Shown here in pieces: positions 9,485-20,000 of a stretch of DNA of 64,000 bases (positions are counted from its first letter, which is position 1; every line of letters starts with the position of its first letter). A program made the position numbers and the translations under genes. The stretch is taken from contig BRXU01000030.1 of the NCBI GenBank assembly GCA_030267565.1, positions 887,001 through 951,000 of the forward strand. The letters run 5' to 3'. The notes below the pieces were generated by a model, which was given only the letters and a program-made list of their open reading frames with translations, made no database searches and had not been told where the DNA came from. This stretch comes from Pleodorina starrii (lineage: Eukaryota; Chlorophyta; Chlorophyceae; Chlamydomonadales; Volvocaceae).

Positions 9485-12080
9485 TTTCCAAGGGCTCAAG
9501 AAGTTGCCATCGTGGTTTCGTGGCCACCGTGGGTGCCACTTATTAGGGTTTCGGGGATTCCACTGAGCTGTTTGTTAGGCCTTGTTTGGGCCGGGTTCAA
9601 AATTTCTCGCTTGGGGCGTCGGCATTCAATGTACTCTTTCGCGCACTTCCTTACGTACAAGAAAGAAGTAACATAAATGAAGAAATGTTGCGCGATGACG
9701 AAGGGACGGCGAGGAACGTAAGGCCCCAGTGGAAACACCACAAATGTTGGATGCGGGCCCATAGGATCCATTCCAACGTGAGTTAGCTGGAACAGGGTTA
9801 TAAGGGGGAATTCCACTCAGTCCCTTGTTTGTTTGACCCGGATAAAAGTGAACATGCGTCTTACAAAGCTAACAAAAGGCCGCTTCCACACCGATCCCCG
9901 AAATCACTTTTGTAAACTTATATCATAGCGCCAACCAAGCGTAACAAACAACGCAGGAGGATAAGGTCATATGCCCCTACCGTTCACGGACATGGGGTCC
10001 CTATCTCCCGAACAAGGACTTTAGCCGTGCCTTTGACGGCGGCTTGCAGTGTGCTGGCGGGGTCTTCGGGGCCAGAAGTTACGGAACTGCTGGCGTCGAA
10101 GTCCCCGACAGCACACTGCAGGCCATCGCCAAAAAGAGGCACGGCTGATGTCCTTGTCAGGGACCCACCCAGACCCACCTATTGCGTGCCCAAGGTCCAC
10201 CCACCCGGTGAAAGCGCCGAGTGAGTGAGCGAGTGAGGTGGCTCCTCGCCCTAATGTCTCCGCGGCGGAAAGGGTTTGGCACCGAGCAGGAAACGGCGAC
10301 GGGCCCACTTCCGGTGCCGTAGCACAACTCCGCGCTTCGGCATTTCGGCGCAGCAGTGTTACACACGGTGGGTGGCTATTGCCCCTCATCCGTTCAGACA
10401 ACCGCATGGGTTCTGCCAAACGCGGGGCCTTTCGGGACTTTCTTCGGCAACGAGCCGTATTGGTGCGCTCTGGATTGGCAAATGTGTGCTTCTGATGCGG
10501 TCTGATGCGGACTTGGCTCAGCCGGGCCAATCCGCCTGCCCCAGCCCGACCCCAGTGGGCCGCGAGGGGCCGCGACGTGGCGCCTCGCGGGCGAGCGGAG
10601 GGACCGGAGGGAGTGGCCAAGAGGGCTCTGGCGTACCAAAGGCTGGTGCGCGGTAGCTTGGCCGGGCAGCCCTTGGGGTCAAGGGTTGGGTTATTCAACA
10701 GGAGCAAGCCCCACGTTGTCAAGCGTTGTCTTCGCGAGTTTTGGCATGTTGGCATGCCATCGATTCGAGCCTGCAGAGACCCCGGAGGCCCCGACAGCAA
10801 CCGTGGCGCGCGCGACGCTTGGGTGGGATCTGGGATGCATCTGGTGGGATGCACGCTACCGTATCTTCATTGTCAGTCTGGTGGAGACCAACCGTGTACG
10901 GTGCTACCCTGCGAGCCAGACCGGCTGCCGTTGCTGCATGTCTCGTCTGCGTGCGCGCGAAAGGACGGAGGGCCTTACATCAAGGACAGCAGCAGCGTCT
11001 GAAAACCTGCTGGAGCCGCGGGTGGCCCCAGGTGTGGGAAGACGCCGGGCCCTCCCCACCAGGGCCCGAGGGTTGTTTTAGGGTTCATCTGGGGTGGGGT
11101 GGCCGGCCGGCCGGCCAGTGCCTATCCGCCAGGAAAGGAAAAGGAGGCTGCTTGGGCCGGCAGCCCGGGGCACCCAACGCTCCACTCCACACAGCCCGCC
11201 AAGGCGACCTATTCACGATTTAACAGTTCATTCGCGCAACAACTCCCGTTATATGTATGTAGACGCTCTCGACAGGAGAGTCAAGCGAGAGGTAGTAAAG
11301 AGATAGTAAAGCGCACAGTCCACCGTATCTTGTCACCAGTATGTGCAAGAGGTCAGAAGCGGACGACGCGCTGTTGGCGGCAGAGGGCGGCGCGCATGCG
11401 GTACCTCGCCGGACGCGTCACGTCACACCGATCGAGACAGAACCGGACCGGCGCCTTTTTTGGCGCCGTCCCCGGCCACACAAACCACACGCGAGGGCGG
11501 GCAACTTTATCAACCGACCAGTCGGCCAGTCAGTCTGTCAGCCATGAGGCACGAGCAGGAAAGCCAAGGCCCTCCGGCTGCGAAGGCTGAAGGGACGCGG
11601 AAGGCAGGAGGGGAAAGCCCGGGCGGCGCAACGTCCCGGCAGCTCAATGCAACATGTTTCGGTAATAACCCCCCAGGGCCCCGCCTTCGCAGGACTCCCG
11701 CGCTCGGTCCGATTACGGCAGCAGCAGCAGCAGCAGCAACGTGCAGACCTCGACACGACACACCACACACACGCACACATACACACACGCGCGCGCACGC
11801 AGAAACGCGTACACATACGCACAATAGACACACACCCAGCACGCACTCGGACAGGCAATCGAGGGACGTGTTGTTTTTTCTGTCAAAACCCAGAGACACA
11901 ACCAGAGGCAGTAGCAGCACCACCACCACCAACGCCACCACCACCAAAGCACCTACTACAACTTGAAACGCGTTCCTCACAGCGAGCGACCACATATCGA
12001 CGACATTGGGATAAGTGCAATATGAGTGCAACGTTATACGCGGTGTCGGTGCTCAAGGTCGGGATTAGGGCAGCTGCGGG
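9485..12080. other. Intergenic region, no supported gene
   Basis: Between the 5' end of the repeat-protein gene and the 3' end of the chromatin gene. Open frames here lack recognisable domains, splice structure or conserved motifs. It contains a 124-nt inverted repeat (10023-10146), a GGCC palindromic run near 11100, a short GGCGCC hairpin with a T run near 11450, a CAG run at about 11717-11738 and CA-rich sequence at about 11757-11835. The upstream 9485-9560 portion should include the promoter and 5' leader of the minus-strand gene. Confidence 0.55.
10023..10146. repeat. 124-nt imperfect inverted repeat (long hairpin)
   Basis: The left arm starts AGCCGTGCC and the right arm ends GGCACGGCT. 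Inside, GCAGTGTGCTG pairs with CAGCACACTGC, and around the centre GCCAGAAGTT pairs with AACTGCTGGC with one mismatch across an ACGG loop. Arms are about 60 nt with small bulges. It could be a MITE-like element or a small-RNA precursor; the sequence alone does not decide. Confidence 0.75.
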
Positions 12081-12085
12081 TTACA
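12081..12085 (-). terminator. TGTAA polyadenylation signal of the chromatin gene
   Basis: TGTAA on the minus strand about 440 nt downstream of the stop at 12525. TGTAA is the usual poly(A) signal in volvocine nuclear genes. This makes 12524 down to about 12065 the probable 3' untranslated region. Confidence 0.5.
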
Positions 12086-12524
12086 GCACATGGGTCGGGT
12101 CCCGCAAGCAACTTGTTCGATAACCCCCAACAGCCGGCACAACCCTCAACGGTCAAACCGTTACCACAAATGATTGACGACGGCAGAAGAAAGGTTCCGG
12201 AGCGGCGAGGTGTGGGCGGAGCGGGCAAGCCGCTGTTCCGGGCACGTCGGCGGGCTCGTCAAGAGACAAGCCGCACAGCACTGCACAGCCCCCCAGCGCG
12301 GCGGGGGGAATGGACGTGCTTTGCCCATACCCCCGCTTGCCTTCCCTTTCCTTCCCTTCCCTCAACGCTTCAGTACGGTTAATCTCCACACGCAACCCCT
12401 CGCCCCCACCAGTGCATCCATCCGCCCACCCAGCTACCTATCCATCCATCCATCCATACGTCCACCATACTCCATGAGCCTCACCGAGTCAAGTATCCGT
12501 CCTGTTCATCTCCCGGCAAGCGCG

Positions 12525-15500
12525 TCAGGTCGCGTGGGGCATCGTGCCCTGCAGCCCCGCCGCCGCCTGGCTCCCATCCACCGCCCCCGTCCCCTGACCC
12601 GCCTGCCCCTGCCCCTGCAGCTGCAGCTGCTGCTGCTGTTGCTGCAGCTGCTGCTGATACATCGCCGCGTGCTGCGCATACAGTGCTTCCATGCCGGCCT
12701 GGCCCTGCGCCGCCGCGGCCGCCGCCGCCTGCTGCGCCTGCACCGCCGCCGCCTGCTGCTGCCACTGGTACGCCGCGACCAGCGCCGCCGGGTCACTGCC
12801 CGTTGCGTATGCCGCCGCCGGGTAGGTCGCCGCCGCCGCCGCGGCCTGCCCGCCGTACGCCGCCATGGCCGCCATATGGGCCGCCATCTGCGGGTTGTAG
12901 CCAGTGGCGGCGGCGCCGTAGCCCTGGCCCGCGGCGGCCGCCGCGGCGGCAGCCACCGCAGCGTAGGTCGCCTGGTCGTACCCGTACGGCGCGCGCTGCT
13001 GTATCGTCATGGCAGCTAGCTGGGCCGCGTACTGCTGCTGGTATTGCTGCTGGTACTGCAGCTGCTGCTGCTGCGACTGCGCCGCCGCTGCCGCCGCTGC
13101 CGTGTCCGCGGCCTGAGCTGGCTTGGGCACAGCCGCTGCCGCTGCAGCGGCCTGCACAGGGGCCTGCTGCTGCAGCTGCTGCTGCTGCTGCTGCTGGGGC
13201 GCAGCCGGTGTCGCCTGGCCCTGCGCTGCGGCCTGCAGGTTGTACTGCTGCTCGTACTGTTGGTACTGCTGTAGCTGTTGCGGATCCAGCTGCGCGTGTA
13301 CGACACCACCGGCGCCAGGGACGACGGCCTGGTGCTGCTCCGGCAGAGCTCCGGCGGGTGCCGCGGCCAGCTCTTGCTGCTGCTGCTGCTGCTGCTGCTG
13401 GTACGCTACCAGGGCTTCCGTCGCCGACGCGGGCTCTTGCTCGCCGACGCCGCCGGCGGTAGCGGCGGCGGCACTCAGCGGCGGGGACGCCACCGCGCCG
13501 GACTGCCCGGCAGCACTCGCCGCCTGCGCCTGTGCGACCGCGGCGTGGGCCTCCGCGCCGGCCAGCACCCCCCCAGGTCCCACCGCCCCGGACGCGTCCT
13601 GCTGCAGTGACTGCTGCTGCTGGCACCCGTCGCCCACCTCCGCCGCCACCGCCGCTGCTGCACTGGCAGCGGGGTAAGGCGCCCCAGCAGCAGCCTGCTG
13701 CTGCTGCTGCTGGTACTGGTGCTGCGGCGAGGCGTGGTCGCTCGACTGTCCGGTAATAGCCATTTGGTACTGCATCGTCTGCTGCTGCAGCAACTGCTGC
13801 TGCTGCTGCAGCTCGGCCTCAAGGGCCGCCTGTTGCTGGTGGTGGTGCTGCTGGTGGTGGTCGGGGGCGGCGGGGGAGGCCGCCTGGCTCCGGGCCTGCT
13901 GCTGTTCCGCCGCCGCCGCAGTCGCAGCCGCCGCCGCCGCTGCCGCCTGCTCGTAGGCTGCTTGCAAGTTGGCCACAGCAGCAGTGGCATCAGCGACGGC
14001 GACGGCGCCCGCGGCCGCAGCCGAGGCGGTTGGCCCGCCGTCGCCCGCCGTGGCAACGTCCGCGGAGGGCCCCGCCGGATGGCCTGTTGGCGGCAGCTCG
14101 AGCTGTGTTGCAGGAGGCCGTGCGTCCGGTGCAGCCAGCAGCACCGGCTGCTGCTGCTGCTGGTACGACTGCTGCGACTGGTGCTGGTGGTGGTGGTGGG
14201 AGGGCGCCGGGGAGACATCGGCCACCAGCTGCGCGGCGAGCTCGTCCGCGCTGGTGGCGTAGCTTTGGCCCTCCAGCGCCACGAGCTGCTGCGTCGGCGG
14301 CGTGGGCGGCTGGTGCGGCTGCTGCTGCGGCTGCTGATGCAGCGGCGGCGCCTCCGGCCCCGGCCCGTCGAGCTGCATGGGCATAGGAGGAGCGGCGGCG
14401 GCGTCGGCGGCCGGCGGGGCGGCTCCTGTGCTCGCACCTGGCAGGGCATGTGCAGCGACGGGCGACGAGGCGGCCATCGCCTGCGTCGGCTCCGGCGACG
14501 TTGAGCCCCTCGCGCCGGGCGCAGCTCCTCCCACCGCAAACGGCTGCTGCTGCTGCTGGTGGTGCAACTGCTGGTGCTGGTGCAGCTGCTGCAGCTGCTG
14601 CAGCGAGATGCCATGTGTGACGCTGATCGTGGGTTCGGCGTTCTGTAACCCGGGCCCGCCGCCGAAGGGCGCCGCGCCCTGCTGCTGCTGCTGCTGGGTG
14701 GTGGTGGCTGCGTGCGCGGCGTGCTGCTGCTGGCCGGTGGAGGGGCTCGCCGGCGCCGACGCGGCGGCCGCCGCACCGCCGGCCGACAAGGCGGACTGCA
14801 GCTGCTGCTGCTGTTGATTCTGCTGGTGCTGGTGCGGCCGCTGCTGCATTGCGTCCTGCGATTGGCCTGCTGCCGCTGCGTGCAACCCTTGTGACTGGCC
14901 CGCTGAGGCGGCGGCAGCGGCCAACGCCGCCTGCGCGGCCATGGCCAGGAGCTGCTGCGCCTGCGCGCCCGTCACCACCGCCCCAGCGGCCCGCGCAGCC
15001 GCAATGGCGTCTGGCCGAAGCACCGGCGACATGCCCCGCGCGCCGCCGCCCTCGCCGCCGCTGCTCATGGACCCCGCCCGAGAGCGCGCCGCGTCGACCG
15101 CCGCCGTCGGCGAGGCGCTGCCGGTCCGCGGCCCCGCAGAGCCGCCGCGCTGCCACGCAGCCGCGGCGGCGGCGACACCACTGCCCATCCCGCCATCCGA
15201 TGGCGCGGCGGCGGCGGCGGCGTCCGCCGCCGCCGCCGGCTGCGCTGCGACGGATGAAGCTGCGCCGCCGGCGGGCGCGGCGCGCGGCACGTTGGGCATG
15301 CCGGGCGGCGGCGGGCCCAGCGCGCGCTGCATGGCGTGGTGTTGCTGGGCCAGGAGCTGGTGGTAGGAGGACGCCGTCGCAATCACGCCAGACGGCTGAT
15401 ACTGCGCCGCCACTGCCGCCGCCGCCGGCGGATCCTGCGCAACGGCGGCTGGCTGCTGCTGATGCTGGTGTTGCTGCTGAGCCGGCGGGGAATGTGACGG

Positions 15501-17084
15501 CGCCGGTGGGTGCGCCACTGGTGTGTGGATCTGCGGGTGTGGATGCGGGTGCGGGTGCGACTTTGCCGCCGTCGCGACGGAAGAGGCGGACGGGGAGACT
15601 GACGTCACCACGCCGCCATGCGATCCGGCGCCGCCGCCGCCCGGCAGGGGCGGGCGACCGGCGCTGCCGCCGCTGAGCGACCGTCGCGCCGCCGGCTGCT
15701 GCTGCAGCAGCGTCGCACCCATGGGCAAGCCCGCCACAGCCGCCTGAAGGCCCCCCGCCGTGATGGCCGCCGCCGTCGCCGGGGCCGCCGCGGCAGCGGC
15801 CGCGCCCGGTGAGGGCGCCTTGGTGCTGCCGGCCGCAGCCGCCGCGCCGGAATGCTGCTGCGGGCCGTTGGCGGTAGCCGCCGTCGCCGCGGCGCCTGCG
15901 CTTCCGCCGAAGGTGGCGGCGCGGTACGCGGCGCCGCCGCCGCCGGCCGCCGCCGCCGCGGCGGCGGCGGATACCGCCGCCGCGACGGCGGCCATTGAGT
16001 TGGTCTGGCCACCGCTGCCGCTGCCTCCGCCGCCTGCCGCCACCACCTGCTCTAGGTAGGCCTGGAGGGGCCTCCCGCCGCTGAGCGCGGACAACTGGTT
16101 TCGGAGCCCCTCCGGGAGCTGGTCCACGGAGATGCGGTTGGCGGCGAGGGCCGCCAACGTCGCCAGCAGAGTCTCCGACTGCGGCGCCGCCGCCGCTGCC
16201 GCCAGTGCCGCTGCGGTGCGCGGGTCCAGAACCGCCGCCTGCGCCTGCTGCACCTGCTGCTGGTGCTGGTGCTGCTGCTGCTGGTGCGGTTGTGTTTGGT
16301 GGGCTCGCGGAGAGTGGGGCGTCGAAGCCGCAGCGTGCGCATGCGCATGCGCAGACGGCGGCTGCCCGGCAGCAGCTTGCGAGGCCTGCTGCTGCTGCAG
16401 CTGGTGCGCGGTCACTTGCTGCTGCTGCTGCGCTGCAACGGCAGGCGCCACCTGCGGGTGCGGCGGTGCAGCGGAGGCGTCGGCCATGACCACATCAGTG
16501 CCGCCGGCCGCCGCCGGCGCTGCGGGGTTTGCCGCGGCTGCCGTCGCCGTCGCCGCCGTGGCGGCGGCGGCGGCGGCGGCAGCTGCCCCCGCGTTTGCGC
16601 CCCCGGACGAGGACATGTCCAGCGCGCCCAGCGGGCCGAGCCCCATCAGACTCGCCGCCACCGCCGCCGCGCCACCGCCGCCGGCCGCCATTCCCTGCAT
16701 GGCGGCGGCGATGGCCGCCAGCGCCGTCGCCGTGTCTAGATGGCCCACCAGCGCCGCCGCCGCCGGCTTGTCCGTCGCCGCCGCCGCGGTAGCGGCGGCG
16801 GCGGCAGCGGCGGTCTGCTGCTGCTGTTGGTTGGCTTGCTGCTGGGTGGCCTGCTGCTGCTGTTGCTGCTGTGCGTGTGCGGCGGTTCGCTGCAGGTGCT
16901 GCGCCATCTCCGTGAGTCGCTGCAGCGGCAGCTGCGCCTGCAGGTACTCGATGTAGAGGTTCATGCGCTGCTGCAGCTGGCCCTTGGCGGCCTGGTACTC
17001 GCGGTTGGCGGTGTCGATGGCGCCCTGGGCCTTGCTGCGGACTTTCTCCATGTAGTCCTGGTACTCCTTCTGGATCTGCTGAAC
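12525..17084 (-). other. Single 4.6-kb Gln/Ala-rich exon (last exon of the chromatin gene)
   Basis: One uninterrupted frame of 1,520 codons. It begins with a heptad-like segment (VQQIQKEYQDYMEKVRSKAQ, NLYIEYLQAQLPLQRLTEMA) and then consists of polyQ, polyA, Gly and His-rich runs. Shadow open frames on all other frames come from CTG/GCC bias. Such segments are usually disordered and can drive condensation; that role is inferred. The polyQ runs are mainly pure CAG, so length polymorphism is likely. Confidence 0.8.
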
Positions 17085-20000
17085 CTGCAGGGGGGGGGAG
17101 TAAAAAAGAAGATGGCGGAAGGGGAGGGTTTAGGGTTTTACACGTATAGGCCGGGGGGAAGGGGGGCGCGGGGGCGATACACAGCAGGCGGGGAGGGGGG
17201 GAAGCAACGCGGGTGTGTGTGGCGGGGTGGGGGCGGGGAGTTTAAGCCAAAGCGGTCACGAGAGGTGCGAAAGAGCGGAGGAGGAGGTGGGGGTCGGGGG
17301 CAAACAAAGGTGTGACGTGCCAAGCCCAGCGGGGAAGGCAAAGAGGCAAGGGATGGAGGAGCCCGGCTCGCTCCGGTTCCGGTTCTGGTTCCGGAGCCCG
17401 TCACATCCGCAGCCCCGGACTGTCCCCTGCCCTCCTGCCTGCCCTCATCCCGTCCCGTGCCTTGCCTTGATGCGGCGCCACCTGTCCACCACCACCCCGC
17501 CCTCCCTGGCCCTTATTGGCCCTCCTCCCTGCCCTCCTCCCTGCCCTCCTCCCTGCCCTCCTCCCATTCCCACTCTCCCACTCTCCCCTTCCCCTCCGCC
17601 TTGCCTTGATGCTGTGCGACCTGTCCAGCACCACCAGGTGCTCCTGGCAGTCCCGAGTGCTCTTCAGCACCGACTTCATGTTGGGGTCGTTCAGCAGACC
17701 CGCCATCTGCAGCAGAGGCATCAGCGTGGCCAGAGGACCCAGAGGGATGCTCTCCGCGCTCACCTGACCGAACACGGCCTGCGGGCGGGAAGGGCGGGGA
17801 GGGAGGGGGAGGGAAGAAAATGATACCGCAGGGGGAGGGCGGGGGAGGGAGGGGTGGGTAGAGAAGCGGAGCGCGGGGTGCGTAAGGACCACGGACCGCG
17901 GCGAAAGGAACCGAGGCGGCAGTGGCGAACGGATCCACGCGAGGGAGCACTGCAGGTGGGAGCACGGAATAAAAACCGATACCGCAGCGGAGGGACGGAA
18001 ACGGGGGGAGGGAGGGGGAGGGGCAGATCGACTGCGGACAGCCAGGGAGGGGCAGGGCAGGGCAGGGAAGGGGGGGTGGAGGGGTGCTGGCGCTTGGAGG
18101 CCGTCGCCGGCCGGCTTTGTGGCTGGATGGCACGATGTGGCTGGGGGGCTGTCGAAGCGAAGGCAGCAGCATCCAGCAGGAGAGGAAGGAAGCAAGCAAG
18201 GAAGGACCAAAGACGGGGACAGCATCCGGGAGCGCATCCGTGTTGTTGTCTCATTGATATACATTGTTGCAACGACGCGCAAACGACCGTCACGTCGCCG
18301 CCGTTCGCCACCCAGCCCGACAGCCACCCACCCGCCCTCCCCATTCACCGCCCTCACTCACTCACCCACCCGGCGCCCCCCCTCCCTTCCCACTCACCGC
18401 GGAAACGTCAGACTGCAAGATGGCCTGCAGCCGTACCGAGAACGAGTCCACCTCCGAAACCACCTGCGTCTGAGAGCCGCCACCGCCACCTCCGCCACCT
18501 CCGCCACCCCCGCCGCCTCCGCCGCCGCCACCCCCGCCGCCGCTGGACTCGCCCTGCCGGCCGCCCCCGGCGGTGGCTCCCGCCGCATCCGCGCCGCGGC
18601 CGCCGCCTCGGTCGCTGCCGCCGCCGCCGCCGCCCGCGGCGGCGGCGGCAGCGGCGGCGGCTCCGGCGCCGGCGCCCGTCGCCGCCAGCAGCGCCGCCGC
18701 CTCTCCCGGCGACAGCCCTCCGTCCGCCGCCAGCTGGGAGCCGCGGACGTGGAGCTCCCGGTAATAGCTCAGTCGGGTCAGGATGTGCCAAAACACCTGC
18801 GGGGCGTGGCGGTGCGGGGGGGAGGGCATTTGGATTGGGGCGCCAGGGCGGTGTCAGGTCAGGGCGGTGTCAGGTAAGCGCGGTGTCAGGTAAGCGCGGT
18901 GATGTTGTTCAGAGGGCAGATGCGCAGTGTGTAGCGCATCCCCTCTGCCCCCCGTCCCTTCCCACCGCTCCACCCCTCTCCACCTTCGCGCACCGGTACG
19001 CGCGCGCAAACAGCCAAACACAGCACACACGCTCCCCCACCCCCACCCCACCCACCACCCCACCACCCCCACTCCCTCTCAAACCCCACTCCCTCCACAC
19101 ACACCGCCCCCCCACCCGCCCTCCCCCGCCCCCCCCCCCACCTGGTCCAGCGCCGCCAGGTCGTGTCCGTATCTCTCCCCCAGCCTCCTCAGTCCGTAGT
19201 CCTCCCCCAGTGCCACCTTGACCAGGTGGGCCGCCACCGCAATGATGGCCACCAGGGTGTAGTCCTGGAAGTCGGAGGGGGCCTCGTCCTCCTGACGCAT
19301 CATCACAAGGATGTCGGCAACCTGGGGGAGGGGAGGGGGAGGGGAAGGGGAGGGGGAAGGGGCAGCGGCGGGGCGTAAAAAAAGCAGATACGGCAGCGAA
19401 GGGACAAAGACGACGTTAGCGAACGGGGGGGGGCCGTGAAGAGCGCATCTGAATGAGATCATAAGTCCCCAGATTGACAGACAAAAAACACACCTGGCAG
19501 GTACACACTACAACACACACAATACAACACACCTACACACGACACACCTGGCAGGCCATGTCGCTGATCGCCGCCGCCGCCTCCGCCTGCAGCTCCAGCT
19601 CCGCCGCCACCTCCTTCAGCCGACCATACGAGCGCTGCGCCACCGCATACTCCGCAGACCCCGCGTCACCAATGGCCCTCTTCACCGCCTCCATGCGGGA
19701 AACCTCCCGCAGCAACACATCCCGCACACGCGCCGCCGCCGCCGCGTCACCGCCGCCGTCGCCGTCGGCGCCGCCGCCGACGCCCCCCAGGCCGCGCCGC
19801 CGGCGCTTGAACGGCCGGTCGCGATCGTCCAGGTAAGCGCCGGGGCCGCTGCCGCCGCTGCCCGGCCCCGGGCCGTAGCCGCCGCCGTCGTCGAGGTCGT
19901 GGTCGATGCGGCGGCCGCGGCCGCCGCGGCCGCGGCCGCCGCGGCCGCCGCCGGAGAGGAGGCCGCCGCGGCCGCGGCCGCGGCCCCGGCCGCGGCCGCC

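Noticed and set aside
10748..10762. GATTCGAGCC resembling a tRNA T-loop
   Set aside because: No matching acceptor, D or anticodon stems could be drawn around it.
10021..10854. 277-residue minus-strand open frame
   Set aside because: No recognisable family or signal, overlaps the inverted repeat, and looks like chance openness in GC-rich DNA.
11440..11470. GGCGCC-T6-GGCGCC as a bacterial-type terminator
   Set aside because: The context is a eukaryotic nuclear genome and no gene ends there; the stem is only six to seven bases.
12683..16956. Many long Arg-, Ala- or Cys-rich frames on both strands
   Set aside because: They are shadows of the CAG/GCC-rich last exon of the chromatin gene, with no start context, domains or splice structure.
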